This document shows positions 48,726 through 61,210 of a stretch of DNA of 64,000 bases, in pieces (position 1 is the stretch's first letter; each line of letters opens with the position of its first letter). Under the pieces are notes generated by a model, which made no database searches, was not told the origin of the DNA, and saw only the letters and a list, made by a program, of their open reading frames with translations. Source of the DNA: Ailurus styani (lineage: Eukaryota; Chordata; Mammalia; Carnivora; Ailuridae). The position numbers were made by a program, and so were the translations under genes. The stretch lies in the NCBI GenBank assembly GCA_002007465.1, contig LNAC01000338.1, positions 364,233 through 428,232 of the forward strand. The letters run 5' to 3'.

Positions 48726-49181
48726 GTATGATAATTTTTAAACAAAAGGAAAAAATTCCAACCAGGCCATATCTGTGTTCAACTAGGTATCATTGGGTAA
48801 AGCTCTACTGCAAGTCATATTAAAATTAATAACAAGGGCCATTTTTAGTTTTTAATACAACAGGATCAAACAATGTTTAAATGTCTTTGACCATCAAGTC
48901 AAACCAAACTGTATTTTCTTACTTTTTAACTGGATTCAAACACAAATCACCCTTTTATTTTTCACATGGCAGCAGATAAAATAACTCAAGTTCCTTTAAA
49001 AAAAAAAAAAAAGATCACATTTCAAGGGCAACCATCTACCTTGAAACTGTAATCAATATCCAAGGAAGGTAGACTGCCTTTTTTTTTTTTTCCTCCTTTT
49101 AGGGTCTCCCCTCAAAAACCAGCCTCCACCATTAAAACAACCAAAGACTGAGATGATTTTAATGTTGTTAAAAAAATTAAA

Positions 49182-49368
49182 GAGCGCTTGGGGTGGCTCA
49201 GCCCTCTGAGCCTCTGCCTTCGGCTTGGGTCATGATCCCAGGGTCCTGGGATGGAGTCCAGTAAGGGCTCTCTGCTCAGCGGGGAGGTTGCTTCCCTGTC
49301 TCCCTCTACCCCTCTCCCCCACCGCCGACTCCCACCCCTGCTCATGCTATTAAAAAAAAAAAAAAAAT
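49182..49368 (+). mobile_element. Carnivore SINE
   Basis: GCGCTTGGGGTGGCTCAGCC head, 15-A tail. Confidence 0.9.
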
Positions 49369-49599
49369 CTCAAAACTTTGTCTTCCTAGCTATGAAAATC
49401 TAAAACAAATTGTTGTTTTAAGAGCTTTCCAATATTGGTTTTGTGATTTCCACCCAATACAACTCTTTAATATAAAATACACATGAAACACATACATGTT
49501 CCACATTTTATTTATGGTACCCTTGATCATCTACTTAGGTTATATGAAGCAACTACTAAGAAATTCAATACTTTTATGAGACCCAAGAATCAAAGAACA

Positions 49600-49801
49600 G
49601 GGCGCCTGGGTGGCTCAGTGGGTTAAAGCCTCTGCCTTCAGCTCAGGTCATGATCTCAGGGTCCTGGGATCGAGGCCCACATCGGGCTCTCTGCTTGGCA
49701 GAGAGCCTGCTTCCTCCTCTCTTTCTGCCTGCCTCTCTGCCTACTTGTGATCTCTCTCTCTCTCTCTGTCAAATAAATAAATAAAATCTTAAAAAAAAAA
49801 A
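49600..49801 (+). mobile_element. Carnivore SINE with 15-bp target-site duplication
   Basis: AAGAATCAAAGAACA at 49585-49599 and 49802-49816, identical. The body is of the same mustelid-like type as 39806-39995. Confidence 0.95.
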
Positions 49802-51187
49802 AAGAATCAAAGAACAACTCAGTAACATTAAACCCACCTACTTCCTCTTATTACCAATCTTAAAGATAAGTGGTTCTAAAATGTGATATTTCATGGTTCA
49901 TATAATGAGGTTTTATGACAGAATCTATAGCTAACTCCAAACATTAAGACTAGCTGGGGGCGGGAACCTATATAATACACTTGTGCACTTTTCTAGTGAT
50001 TCTGTTTTTATAAGTACTTGTTATATTTTGGAATTCCAAAAAGGATTCTGAAAGGATTGGAGTTATAATTAACCAGATATTTTTATGATATACACACTTA
50101 AGTGACTTATGTTTATTGATTTAGCAGTAAATAAGGCACACTATGCTTTCAGAAATCCATTAGACTACTCAGCATTATCCATTCCAATGGCCCCTCATGA
50201 AAACTAAGAACTGTGCACTATACTGCTGTTTTTCAGAATTCTAAGTTTGAAGGTCATGGCCAAAAATCATTTCATAAAGACATCATACTTTTGAGTTTTA
50301 GTACATTAGCTATGAAGGATCTATTCTAGTACTTATGAATATTAAATGATTTGTCTCAGATCCTCATATAAAACCACTGCTCTCAGTAACTACTCTTAAA
50401 GAAGATATAAAATCCAGAATGTCATTAGGAAATGAATACTTTTCTCTTGAAAAGGGGGGAAAGGTATTTAAGGAACAGGGAAGATCCCCATCATCCTTAC
50501 TCAGAAGGAAAGGTCACTAACTGTACTTCAGGGATAACGAAGTCACCTAATGAAGGGAAGGACTTTCAAAGTAATTTGTTTCCCTAATTTTTTTTTTTAA
50601 TCATACATGACACACAAGTTTAAGCTAGGACAACAGCAGTCATTCTGGAAAGTCTAACAGAAGGTAGGCAAAATATTCTTTGCCAGCCAAATCTGGCTTT
50701 GAACAAGACTCCAATATTTGACGTAAGAGTAGTTACAGAGGATCAGCTCATTTCAGCCAATTTCTTTCCATTTTCCATGTGGAAAAATACAAGAGCATGC
50801 ACCTGCCAGCCATGATGTGAAATGTCAACATGCATCTCAAGTAATTGTCATAGTGAGAAAAAGCACAGGGAGGCTTTTGAAGTAGCAGAGAATGTTACAA
50901 ATAAAGAAATTAACTAAACCAATAATTAATAGAAAAAATTAGAGCATGAACTACTGTATTCCCCTAAATATAAATATCAATTTCCATCTATATCACTGTT
51001 CAGAAAAGAGATGTAAGTCTCTAAAAGGTTAAAGAAATTAAAAGATATATTAGAGCCTACCTCTGAAGGAAATAGAGTAACCCCTTTCTAAGAATTTAAC
51101 CAAAAAACTTCCAGAAATAAATGTACTGAAGTTTTATTATAGTGGAAAAAGTAGAAGCAATCTCAAACATCTAAAAAGGAAATATTT

Positions 51188-51426
51188 GGGGCATCTGGGT
51201 GGCTCAGTAATTAAACGTCTGCCTTTGGCTCAGTTGTGATCCCAGGGTCCTGGGATTGAGCCCTGCATCCATCATCCATCATCTATCAGACTTCCTGCTC
51301 AGCGGGAACCCTGTTGGAAGCTTGTTCTCCCTCTCCCACTCCCCCTGCTTGTATTCCCTCTCTTACCGTGTCTCTGTAAAAATAAGTAAATAAATAAATA
51401 AAATCTTAAAAAAAAAAAAAAAAAAA
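51188..51426 (+). mobile_element. Carnivore SINE with internal ATC-rich expansion
   Basis: After GAGCCCTGCATC it carries CATCATCCATCATCTATCAG, not found in the other copies. A ~20-A tail follows. Confidence 0.92.
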
Positions 51427-51437
51427 GGAAATGTTCA

Positions 51438-51547
51438 GGGGCACCTGGCTGGCTCAGTCGGTACAGCATGTGATTCTTGATCTTGGGGCTCTAAATTCAA
51501 GCCCCACGTTGGGTGTGGAGATTACATAAATAAAATTAAAACAAAAG
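51438..51547 (+). mobile_element. Short carnivore SINE variant
   Basis: GGGGCACCTGGCTGGCTCAG, TTCAAGCCCCACGTTGGGTG. Confidence 0.9.
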
Positions 51548-51552
51548 GGAAG

Positions 51553-51726
51553 GGGCACCTGGGTGTCTCAGCTGGTTAAGCGTCTGCCTTCAGCTCAGGT
51601 CATGATCCCAGAGTCCTGGGATGGAGCCCCGCATGGGCTCCCTGCTCAGCAGGGAGTCTGCTTCTCCCTCTCCCAGTCCCCCCTGCTGTGCTCTCTGTCT
51701 CTGTCAAACAAAATTTAAAAAAAATA
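51553..51726 (+). mobile_element. Carnivore SINE
   Basis: GGGGCACCTGGGTGTCTCAG head. Third of three SINEs within 540 bp. Confidence 0.92.
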
Positions 51727-52248
51727 GAAGTATTCAATTAAAACATAGGACAATGGAGTATTAGGCAATAACTTTAAAAAGTTAAAACCAAAGAAAAAGC
51801 AGAAAATTATTTATGCCATGCCCTATAAGTAGGACCATGTAAAACATGCTTGTTCAATTTGAAATGTCATGGATTTTTGTCTATTAAAACAGCGATGACA
51901 AGATAAATAGTTCCTATTTAAGCAGTCATAACTAGAGGGGGTACTTTGCAAAAGCAAACGCTATCTTTAACTGGTAGTCAAACAAATGGTGACATAATGG
52001 ATATATTTAAAATGGGGGGGGACATCTGACAAAAAAATCATCACTGTACCACAGGATATGCTGTCCTTAAATCTGCTGACTAGTTCCATCTGCTGCACTT
52101 TGGCAGCAAATAACATAGGGCTGGTTAGATTCCTGGTTAGGAAGGAAGACTGAATGGTGGGATGGGGAAGGGCACTAATATTGGGAGCTATGAATGAACA
52201 ATAAAACCTTTCACTCTCCAAAAAGAAAGGATACTTAAAACTCGGATT

Positions 52249-52275
52249 GTGCTGGCCTCAGCAGCACATATACTC
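52249..52275 (+). pseudogene. Truncated U6 snRNA 5' fragment
   Basis: GTGCTGGCCTCAGCAGCACA followed by TATACT matches the first ~26 nt of U6 snRNA (GTGCTCGCTTCGGCAGCACA) with about three changes, then diverges abruptly. It is too short to be functional. Such 5' U6 ends are usual in L1-mediated retrocopies or U6-L1 chimeras, but the following sequence is not a clear L1. Confidence 0.65.
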
Positions 52276-52977
52276 AGGATCACTCAAGCTCAGAACAGAT
52301 GAATGACATTACTGTACTCCCTAGTGTGGTACATTAACCAATTCATTCTATGTACCTGTCAGCATAAAAGGAATTTATACCTGGGTTATTATTTCAAAGC
52401 AGATCAATTGGCCAGACTTGCAAACCCAAAACAAAACTTTTAAGGTTAAAGAATACTGAAATCCTCTCAAATGTTAGAGTGAATTTTTAAACCCTTCTAT
52501 AAGTTTTCCTACTGTTTTTCACATTATGAAGATGGCAATCACGGCCAAATTGAATTGCATACGGCGATTCACAGAATGTAAGATCAAGTGAACCAAGTAA
52601 ATGAATTGTGAATGGAAGGGTGGAATTCTATCTCTAATATGAAAGCCCAAATCAAGAGTGGATCACTTATCAATTAAACCCTGAAGCTGCATATCCTTAT
52701 CCAATCCTGGAAATACGTGTTCATTTGAATTCTCTTTCAGCATCTCCTATTTTTAAAAAGGGTCTTTTACTTGACTGACAACACGATTAAGTTTCACAGT
52801 TTAATTCATGAGTTTTATTTCCCAGCTTGGTGCCTCAACTAGAATGGCCCCTGACTAGTTTCCAGATTGTTTGGTTTTGGCTCAGCCCTGTAAAACCTGC
52901 TCCAGCACTCAGTGATCTCGCCCACATCTTCACACACCTGCTATTGATGGCAGAATTGTCAGAACTGTGAGGACTCT

Positions 52978-53070
52978 GGGCACCTGGGTGGTTGAGTCAG
53001 TAGAGCATGTGACTCTTGATCTCGGGGTCATTAGTTCAAGCCCTGGGTTAGGCGTAAACTTAAAAACTTT
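52978..53070 (+). mobile_element. Short carnivore SINE variant
   Basis: TGGGCACCTGGGTGGTTGAG, GGGGTCATTAGTTCAAGCCC. Confidence 0.87.
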
Positions 53071-53119
53071 TGAGGACTCCGTATCTAAGAAATCACTTTT
53101 CTAAATCTTCTTGCATGAA

Positions 53120-53770
53120 AGTTCCACTTTGACCTCACCCCATCCAGTTTTCATCTTTTGTCATGTCCTCACAACTAGGGTCCTATTTTTCCATCTCCTG
53201 GCTTTTGTTGCCTAAAAGTTCACCCCATTCAGCCCAACTCCTACCTTTCAAAATTCAGCTCTGTTAACTTACTTTTGAAAAATTCTGATTTCCTTACTCT
53301 CTCACTCTTCTCCTCTCCAAAATTAGCTTCTACGTGTTTCCACAGTATCTAGCACATACCTCTATCAGAGGATCCACTACAAACTGTAAGGAAGAATGTG
53401 TCTGCTATTTTACAATAGGAATGGATTGATGATTTGTTAGGAGTAAACGAAAATCTCTCTGAAGAGATGAAATTTGTTAACTGCTTACTTCACGTACTTA
53501 ACAATTACCATACTGTGATATATGCAAACCCTTAGCATAAATACATTCTAGTAAACAAAAACCACTGGTTTTTTAAATAGAAAAATGTAACAAAGAAATC
53601 ATGTAATTCTAATATGTGTATTAGAGTTACACACTACTATGTTGTTTACAGTCTGTCCCCTCTTTCAACTAAGTACTAAAAGGGGGAAAACCATAGCTTA
53701 TTCACTTTTGTAACACCAGAGCTTAGCACAGGGTCTGGCACATAAATATTTGATAAGTTAATGAATGAGA
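53120..53770 (+). repeat. L2 fragments
   Basis: 53120-53420 (CAAAATTCAGCTCTGTTAAC, CAGTATCTAGCACATACCTC) and 53680-53770 (CAGGGTCTGGCACATAAATA) are L2 3' wording with unrecognised sequence between. Confidence 0.6.
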
Positions 53771-53964
53771 AGATACATAAATTCCAAGAATTCTTAGGAT
53801 GTACATCTGGCTCCCACTATACATCTGAGTAACCCTCCTTCAGGTGGACTAATTATAAATCTGCCTTCTGGAGCAATAGAAAATTCTTCCTCTTCCACAT
53901 AAGAGTCTTTTAATCAGATGAAGAAAATCACATGTAATGGAAGAAGAGAACACCAGAATAGGAG

Positions 53965-54150
53965 TTAGAGTCGTTGTTCTCAATCCTGGCTGCACAATTA
54001 AACTGTTTTGGGAGGTTTTTAAAACAATACTCCTGAGTGGGCCCCATTCCAGTCAGATTAATTCAGAGTATCTAGGGATGAGACCCAGGGTTTTTTTCCA
54101 CTCCACAAGTGAAAGCAATGTGCAGCCAAGATTTCAAACCACTGAGTAAG
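53965..54150 (+). mobile_element. MER5-like hAT-Charlie relic
   Basis: GTTGTTCTCAATCCTGGCTG, TTTTGGGAGGTTTTTAAAAC, GTGGGCCCCATTCCAGTCAG and an end near TTCAAACCACTGAG follow the MER5 pattern. Confidence 0.75.
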
Positions 54151-54290
54151 GGGAACTAGGTTCCAGCTCAGGCTCTGCAAGTAACAATTTCCCCTTAGGT
54201 ATTTTACTTAAACTCACTTGGTTGGAGTTTCTACATCTGCAAAATTGAGGCCAACACCCACCTCCATTTACACAGCTAAGATCAAAACAC
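54150..54290 (+). repeat. MIR
   Basis: CCAGCTCAGGCTCTGCAAGT, then TTTCTACATCTGCAAAATTG. Confidence 0.6.
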
Positions 54291-55034
54291 ATGTTCAGGG
54301 AGTTCTCTGGAAAAGCTGAGGCTGTTAGACAACTGTTTATTATTTTATTATTATTTTAGAGCAAATCACCACCAAGAAAGGGAATTTTTTCAAATAACCC
54401 TGAAAGAAGGAAATCCTGACTAGATAAAAGCCGGGAGTGTTGGGGATGGGGTAAAGGAGGCATGGAATTAAACACCTGCTTTGTCTGCGCCAATATTGTT
54501 TAAAAAATGCTAATGTAATCTTAAAATGCATTAGAAGAATTCCACTGTCAGGAGCACGAGAGGTAATTATCCCATTTATATTCTGCAATGATCAAACTAT
54601 AACTGGAATATCCTGTTCAGTTCATAGTACCTCATTTTAAGAAGTCATTAGCAGACTAGTAGAAGTCCAGAAGAGGGTGATTTGACTGATCTGGCAATCA
54701 TGTCACATGAGAAATGGTTAAGGAACTAGGGATGCGTGGCCTGCAAGGGAGGAGTTGGAAGGGGAAGCAACCTTCATAAAATTAAAGGGCTGTCATGTGG
54801 AAGAGGAAGACTTTATTGCTCTAGAAGCCGCAAAAATAGGAAGTTATTGGGATGCACAGCATAACAAAGAACTGATAATAATTCCAAACAGTGTGAATCA
54901 CAACTCCTGGACGTATTTACTTTTAAAAAAGATTCTTGGGATCCACTTACAAAGACAGTTTCAAGAAGTCTAAGATGTGCCCTGGAATCTTTATCTGAGG
55001 CAGGTCTCTGGGTAATTCTGGGTAGTCTTGAAAA

Positions 55035-55800
55035 ATAATTTTTATAAAAAGTTTATAATTCACACACCATAAAATCCATCCACTTAAAGTACAAAATTTA
55101 ATAGCTTTTAGTACATTCAGAGTTGTGCAATCATTACCACGATTTTAGAATGCCTCCATCACCTTCAAAAGAAATTCTGTACCATTAATCATCTCTCATT
55201 TCCCCCCAAATCTCTTAGCCCTAAGCAATCACTAACCTGCTCTATAAAGTTACCTATTCTTCACATTAAATATAAGTGGAATCCTGCTATATGTGGTATT
55301 TTGTGAATACCTTTTCACTTAGTATTGCTTTCAGGATTTGTCCACTTCATTCCTGTTCACTGCTAAATGATATTCCATTCTATGGCTAGACTGGATCTTA
55401 TTTATCCATTCACTGGTTGACGGGACATTGGAGTTTCCACTTTTTGGCTGTTATGAATAATGTTTCTTTAAACATTTAAGTTTTTATATACATGAGTATA
55501 TAACCACAAGGGATAAAAACCGAACAGTGAAACTACTGAGTCATATGGTAACTCTGCTCACCCTAGGGAGGAACTGTTAAACTGTTCTCCAAAGTGGCTG
55601 CACCATTTTACATTCTTAGCAGCAATGTATGAAGATTTCAGTTTTCCGCATCATTGCTAACACTCGTTATTATAGGTCTTTGATTAGAGCCATCCAAGTG
55701 GGTGTGAAATGGTAACTCATGTGGTTTTGATTTGCATTTCCCAGATGGCTAATGGTGTTAAGCATCTTTCATGGGTTTATCTGTCACTCGCCTATCTTTG
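55035..55800 (-). mobile_element. Old L1M, antisense orientation (3' UTR and ORF2 end)
   Basis: Reads backwards: CACACACCATAAAATCCATC (reverse 3' UTR), TTCCATTCTATGGCTAGACT, then CTCCAAAGTGGCTGCACCAT and GTGTGAAATGGTAACTCATG, which are reversed ORF2 end wording. Confidence 0.8.
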
Positions 55801-56529
55801 GAAAATTTGTACTTTGAGAAACAATGACTTTGCCTTATTAGTGAGAAAAAGATCTTCAATGGGCAAAAACACATCAAAACAAAAGAAAAAAGGAACACAA
55901 ATACACTTAAACCCACAAGCTTATAATAAGAAAAACCACCACTGGATGATGTTGGCAAACCAACTCATTTTGAAAAGTGGTTAATACAGAAAGATTCAAG
56001 CGTCTATCCTGCCTTTCTCATACGAACTGTACAGAAGCTCCCTTTACAGAAGCATTCTGGCCCATGAAGTCATGACCGATTATTACCGTTTTGCTATCTT
56101 GATTTAATAGATCTAGGCATCGAGCTTTAGCGGCTGCAAACATAAGCACCAAAAAAATTAAAATTTTTAAAAATTAAAAAAAAAAAAGAAGTCACCAGAT
56201 ATTATGTGCCTACTAATGAAAACATACACCCCACCCCCATGAAGTATCTTACAAAAAAAAAAAAAATCGAACTTAAATCTGATCAAACCATGGTCTGAAA
56301 AGAAAAAAGTTTCTTCAAATAAACTTTAAGGCAGGAGGGGCAAGAAAAGAGGAAAAAAGTTAAAAAAAAAAAAAAGTCAATCCCAGTGTGCGTCTTATTT
56401 AGATCGTGATTCAAACAACCTTAAAAAATATTAGCACAAATATAAGACAATTGGAAAGTTGAACACTGCCTGCATAATTTAAAGGAATCATTAATTTTTA
56501 AAGATATGAAATACTATTGTAGTTATGAT

Positions 56530-58340
56530 TTTTAAAGGAGTCCTTATCTTTTAGATACATATTGAAATATTTATGAATAAAGTGATAAGTCATGGAAAGA
56601 CATCCCATGCTCATGGACTGTAGAAGTAGTATTGTTAAAATGATTATACTACCAAAGCAATCTACACATTTTAATGCAATCCCTATCAAAACACCAACAG
56701 CATTTTTCACAGAACTAGAACAATTCTAAAATTTGTATGGAACCACACAAGACTGCAAATAGCCAAAGCAATTTTGAAAAAGCAAAGGAAAGCTGGAGGA
56801 TCCCAATTCAAGACTTCAAATTATACTACAAAGCTCTAGTAATTAAAACAGTATGGTACCGGCACAAAAACAGACACAAGGATCAATGGAACAGAAAACC
56901 CAGAAATAAACTCAAAAGTATATGGTCAATTAATCTGACAAAGCAGGAAAGAATATCCAAAGGGGAAAAAAGACAGTCTCTTCAACAAATGGTATTAGGA
57001 AAACTGGACAGCAACATGCAAAAGAAGGAAACTGGACCACTTTCTCACACCACACACAAAAATAAACTCAAAATGGATTAAAGACCTAAATGTGAGACTG
57101 AAACCATAAAAATCCCAGAAGAGTACACAGGCAGTAACTTCTTTGACATTAACTGCAGTAACTTCTAGCGATAATAAATTATCGGGACTATGGGACATCA
57201 AAATAAAAAGCTGCATTACAACGAAGGAAACCATAGAACTAAAAGGCAATCTAAGGAATTTGAGAAGGTATCTGCAAAGGACATATCCAATGAAGGATTA
57301 GTACCCAAAATACATAAACATACATATGAAGAACTTATGAAACTCAATACCCCCCCAAATAATCAAATTTAAGAATGGGCAGAAGACATTAACAGACATT
57401 TCTCCAAAGACGACATCCAGATGGCCAACAGGCACATGAATGTGTGCCTGATGTTCATCAGGGAAATGCAAATCAAAATTACAAGGAGTTATCACCTCAC
57501 ACCTGTCAGAATGGCTAAAATCAACAAGCCAAGAAAACAGGTGTCAGCAGAGATATGGAGTAAAAAGAACCCTCCTGGACTGTTGGTGGGAATGCAAACT
57601 GGTGCAAAGACTGTGGAAAACGGTACAGAGGCTCTTCAAAAATGTTAAAAGAGAACTACCCTATAATCCAGGAATCACGCTACTGGATATTTACCCAAAG
57701 AATACAAAAACACTAATTCAAAGGGCTACATCACCCCTGTGTTTACAGTAGCATTATTTACAATAGCCAAATTATGGAGCAGCCCAAGTGCCCACTGACT
57801 GATGAATGAGAAAGAAAATGTGGTGTGTTTGTGTGTGTCCACACACACACACCGGAATATTATTCAGCCACAAAAAAGATTGAAATCTTGCCATTTATAA
57901 CAACATGGATGGAGCTAGAGAGTACAAGTGAATGTGGAATTGAAAAAACAAAACAGGGGTGCCTGGGTGGCTCAGGTCATGATCCTGGGGTCCTGGGATC
58001 GAGCCCTGCATGGGGCTCCCCACTCAACGGGAAGCCTGCTTCTCCCTCTCCCACTCCCCCTGCTTGCGTTCCGTCTCTTTTGTCAAGTAAATAAATAAAA
58101 TCTTTAAGAAAAAAGAAAACAAAACAAACTAGCAAAGGGGAAAAAGTAAGAGACAAATCAAGAAACAGACTCTTAATTATAGAGAACTGATGGTTACCAG
58201 AGGGGAGGGGCGTGGGGGAATAGATGAAATAGGTGATGGGGATTAGGGAATGCACTTGTGATGAGCACCAGGTGATGTATGGAATTGAATTACTATACTG
58301 TACACCTGAAACTAATATAACGCTATGTTAAAAAGTGATA
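56530..58340 (+). mobile_element. 5'-truncated L1 with ORF2 C-terminal region, split by a SINE
   Basis: The plus strand carries L1 ORF2 3' sequence (CAAAGCAATCTACACATTTT, GGTACCGGCACAAAAACAGA, ATGGCCAACAGGCACATGAA) with several frameshifts, then the 3' UTR (TACACCTGAAACTAATATAA). A SINE interrupts it at 57956-58125. Open frames here, such as 56737-57081, are decayed ORF2 pieces and are not genes. Confidence 0.85.
57956..58125 (+). mobile_element. Carnivore SINE lacking part of its promoter, inside L1
   Basis: GGGTGCCTGGGTGGCTCAGG runs straight into TCATGATCC. The ~30 bp normally between two GGCTCAG copies are missing, consistent with deletion between direct repeats. Confidence 0.9.
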
Positions 58341-58493
58341 GGTAATGGATTTATTTCAGAATACTGGAAAGAGAGAAGTAGGTAGCAGTTATAGCTGAAA
58401 CTGTTGAAGTTTGAGATGGATACATAGGAATCCATTATACAATTTTGTTTGTTTTTGCAATTTTCCAGATGTTTCATAAGAAAAAGTTTTGGG

Positions 58494-58678
58494 GGGGCAC
58501 CTGGGTGGCTCAGTCGGTTCAGCATTTGCCTTCAGCTTAGGTCATGATTCCAGGGTCCTGGGATCAAGCCTGGCATCAGGCTCCCTGCTCAGCAGGAGTG
58601 GGCTTCTCCCTCTCCCTGCTGCTCGTGCTCTCTCTTGCTATCTCTCTCTCAAATAAGTAAAATCTTGAAAAAAAAAAG
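58494..58678 (+). mobile_element. Carnivore SINE
   Basis: GGGGCACCTGGGTGGCTCAG head, A10 tail, AAAAGTT-like flanks. Confidence 0.92.
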
Positions 58679-59247
58679 TTGGTTTTTTTTAAGGCTGTCA
58701 AAACCAAACAAAACAGGGGTTGTTAAGAGGCCTGTTAGCCATAATCAGAGACAAGATGGCTCCTTATCACGATTCTTGTAAATGACAAAGATTTCTTCTT
58801 CCAATGCTAGGGCTCTTTTCAAACAAGCAGTCTTTTAAAACAGATCTAGCTAAATCACCTCAATTTGCCACTTCATTTTCTAATAGAAACTTTTCAGACC
58901 CTAAAACTGTTTACATACAACTATTAATCCACTTTCCTAATATATTTGCTTAAATGTTTACTCTTAAGGAACACAACAGCAAAAATCAAATGAGAAAATA
59001 CATTTTTAAAATTATATTTAAAGTGCAATTCACATGCAATTCACCTCTAAAGTACAATTATTGTTTCTGTGAGCAATAGGTTTATCATCAAAAATAAGCT
59101 TCATAAATCAAGATTGTAGTACGTATTCTGGGATTGATGACTAACATCTGCTCCTTCAAAATTTATGCATGAATATACCCTTATTGAACAAATAGGTTAT
59201 AGTTACTGCCCCTCCCCCAATACTATTTATAAAGATTTATAATCTTT

Positions 59248-59475
59248 TTAAGATTTGCGAGAGAGAGAGAGAGAGAGAGATTGAAAGTGCATATGTGTGA
59301 GTGCAAGTGGGGGGAGGGGGCAGAGGAAGAGGGAAAGAATCTCAAGCAGACTCCCCACTGAGCCCAGAGCCAGAAGTGGGGCTCGGCCCCATGACCTAAG
59401 AGATCGTGACCTGAGCCAAAAATTACAAATCCAATGCTTAACTGACTGGTAAAGGGGTGCCTGGGTGGCTCAATC
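59248..59475 (-). mobile_element. Carnivore SINE whose head is inverted
   Basis: Minus-strand SINE from TTTTAAGATTTGCGAGAGAG (with a (GA)n run at 59258-59282) to TTAACTGACT. The expected GAGCCACCCAGGCACCCC is instead present reversed as GGGGTGCCTGGGTGGCTC. Confidence 0.8.
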
Positions 59476-60004
59476 TATCTTTAGCCTACAAGATTGTGTA
59501 AAATGGGATGGAATAAAAATAGAAATAAACCAAAGAACTCAAGAATATGCCAAGTCATGTAATGAGTACCAAAGAATCACTGGATTATTTTTTAGAGAAG
59601 GAAAAATGTGTACAGAAAATATGCACCAGTTGGGAAATGAGGCAAGAGAAATAACAGGTATAATACATTACCTACAGCATATTATAAATTTAACTAAACC
59701 CCTGAACTTCACTATTATATCATTTTAATAGCAACACTTTTGCATCAGTATACTTATTTTTTTGTTTTTGTTTTTGAATTCTGAACTAAATTTTTCAAAA
59801 TTTATACTAGGTTTGGGGAGGCAGGGGAGAAGAAAAATTGCTTAGTAAGTCTCCTATTAGTAAAACACAATAGTACTAAATACTGACAAGAATGTGAAGC
59901 AATAGGAATTCTTAGACATTTCTGGGGGGAATATAAATTAGTACAAACACCTCAGAAAACAATTGGCATTGTCCAGTTAAATTGAAAACTCATTGTCTTA
60001 GCCT

Positions 60005-60465
60005 CCCATGGCTGTTCTAACAAATCCCTCTGAATTTAGTAGCTTAAAACAACAGATATTTATCCACTCACAGTTCTGGAGACCAGAAGTCCAAAATCAG
60101 TATCACTGGGCCAAATTCATGGTGTTGGCAGGGCTGTACTCCCTTGAGAGGCTCTAGGAGAGCATCTGTTTCTTGGCTCTTCCACCTTTGGACGGTTGCT
60201 GACATTCCTCGGCTGTGGCCACATCACTCCCTCTGCCATCCCAGGGCCTTCTCCTTTTATACTGTGTGCAATCTCTCTGCCTCTCCTCTATTCAGGACAC
60301 TTGTGATTGCACTTAGAGCCCACCTGAAAATCTAAGCTAATCTACCCAACTCAAAATCCTTAACTTAATGACATCTGTGAAGAGCCTCTTTCCATATAAG
60401 GTAACATTTACAGGTTTCAGGAATTAGGACCTGATATCTTTGGGGGCTATCAGTCAGCCTACTAT
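60005..60465 (+). mobile_element. Old interspersed repeat (LTR or LINE related)
   Basis: GGCTGTTCTAACAAATCCCT, TTAAAACAACAGATATTTAT, CTCACAGTTCTGGAGACCAG and TAATGACATCTGTGAAGAGC are wording of a widespread mammalian repeat. I am not sure of its class. Confidence 0.6.
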
Positions 60466-60519
60466 ATGCTTACAGCCTACCATCCAGCAAGCCACTCCAG
60501 GGCAATTCCCCTCTGACAC

Positions 60520-60841
60520 TCTTGCACGTGAACACCAGATGACAAGTACAGGAATATTCACAGCAACATAATAACAACAGCAAAAAAAATCTGGAAAAAA
60601 CTCAAATACCTCAATAAGAGAACAGATACACAGTGGTGTAGTCATATAATTAGGAAGCAGTGAAAAGTAAAAGAAGTAGAGCTATACATATCACATAGAA
60701 GCATCATATAATACATATGGAGTCAAAAAAAGCCACCAAAAATACATACGGCAACTACATTTATATAATAAAGTCTTAAAACACAAAAGAACTAAGCTCT
60801 ATAATGTTTAGGATTGTGTACATATGATAAAACAAAAGCAA
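60520..60841 (+). mobile_element. L1M 3' region, upstream half
   Basis: Spaced wording such as CAAATACCTCAATAAGAGAA and a '...CAACTACATTTATATAATAAAG' stretch fits L1M. It is interrupted by the RPL36A retrocopy. Confidence 0.6.
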
Positions 60842-61210
60842 AAGACCACGCCGACCGCGCTCTCGCAGCCAACCCCACAAAGTGACACAGGAGAAGAAAG
60901 GCAAAGATTCTCTTTATGTCCAGGGATAGTGGCGTTATGACAGGAAGCAGAGTGGCTACGGTGGGCTGACTAAGCTGATTTTCCGGGAAAAGGCTAAAAC
61001 TACAAAGAGGATTGTGCCAAGGCTTCAATGTATTGAGCCCAACTGCAGATCTAAGGGAACACTGACTATTAAGAGAAGCAAGTAGTCTCAACTGGGAGGA
61101 GATAAGAAGAGAAAGGGCCAAGTGATCCAGTTCTAAGCTTCATATTTCGTTATATTATGAAGACAATAAAATCTTGACGCTATGTTCACTTCAAAAAAAA
61201 AAGAAAAGAA
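60842..61210 (+). pseudogene. RPL36A: Processed pseudogene of ribosomal protein L36a
   Basis: The plus strand matches the eL42/RPL36A mRNA from about the HQPHKVTQ codons (CCCCACAAAGTGACACAG at 60873) through the C-terminal GGDKKRKGQVIQF codons and the TAA, then the 3' UTR with AATAAA (61165-61170) and an A-rich tail (61193-61210). It has no introns. It is 5'-truncated and scrambled before the HQPHK codons, has a stop in place of the lysine of the GKRRYD segment, and indels in the KRCKHFEL segment. It cannot make the ribosomal protein. The 3' UTR wording favours RPL36A over its retrogene RPL36AL. It lies inside an old L1M, which resumes downstream. A-rich flanks hide the target-site duplication. 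Confidence 0.9.

Noticed and set aside
56737..57081. Plus-strand 114-codon open frame
   Set aside because: Decayed L1 ORF2 sequence, with frame lost on both sides.
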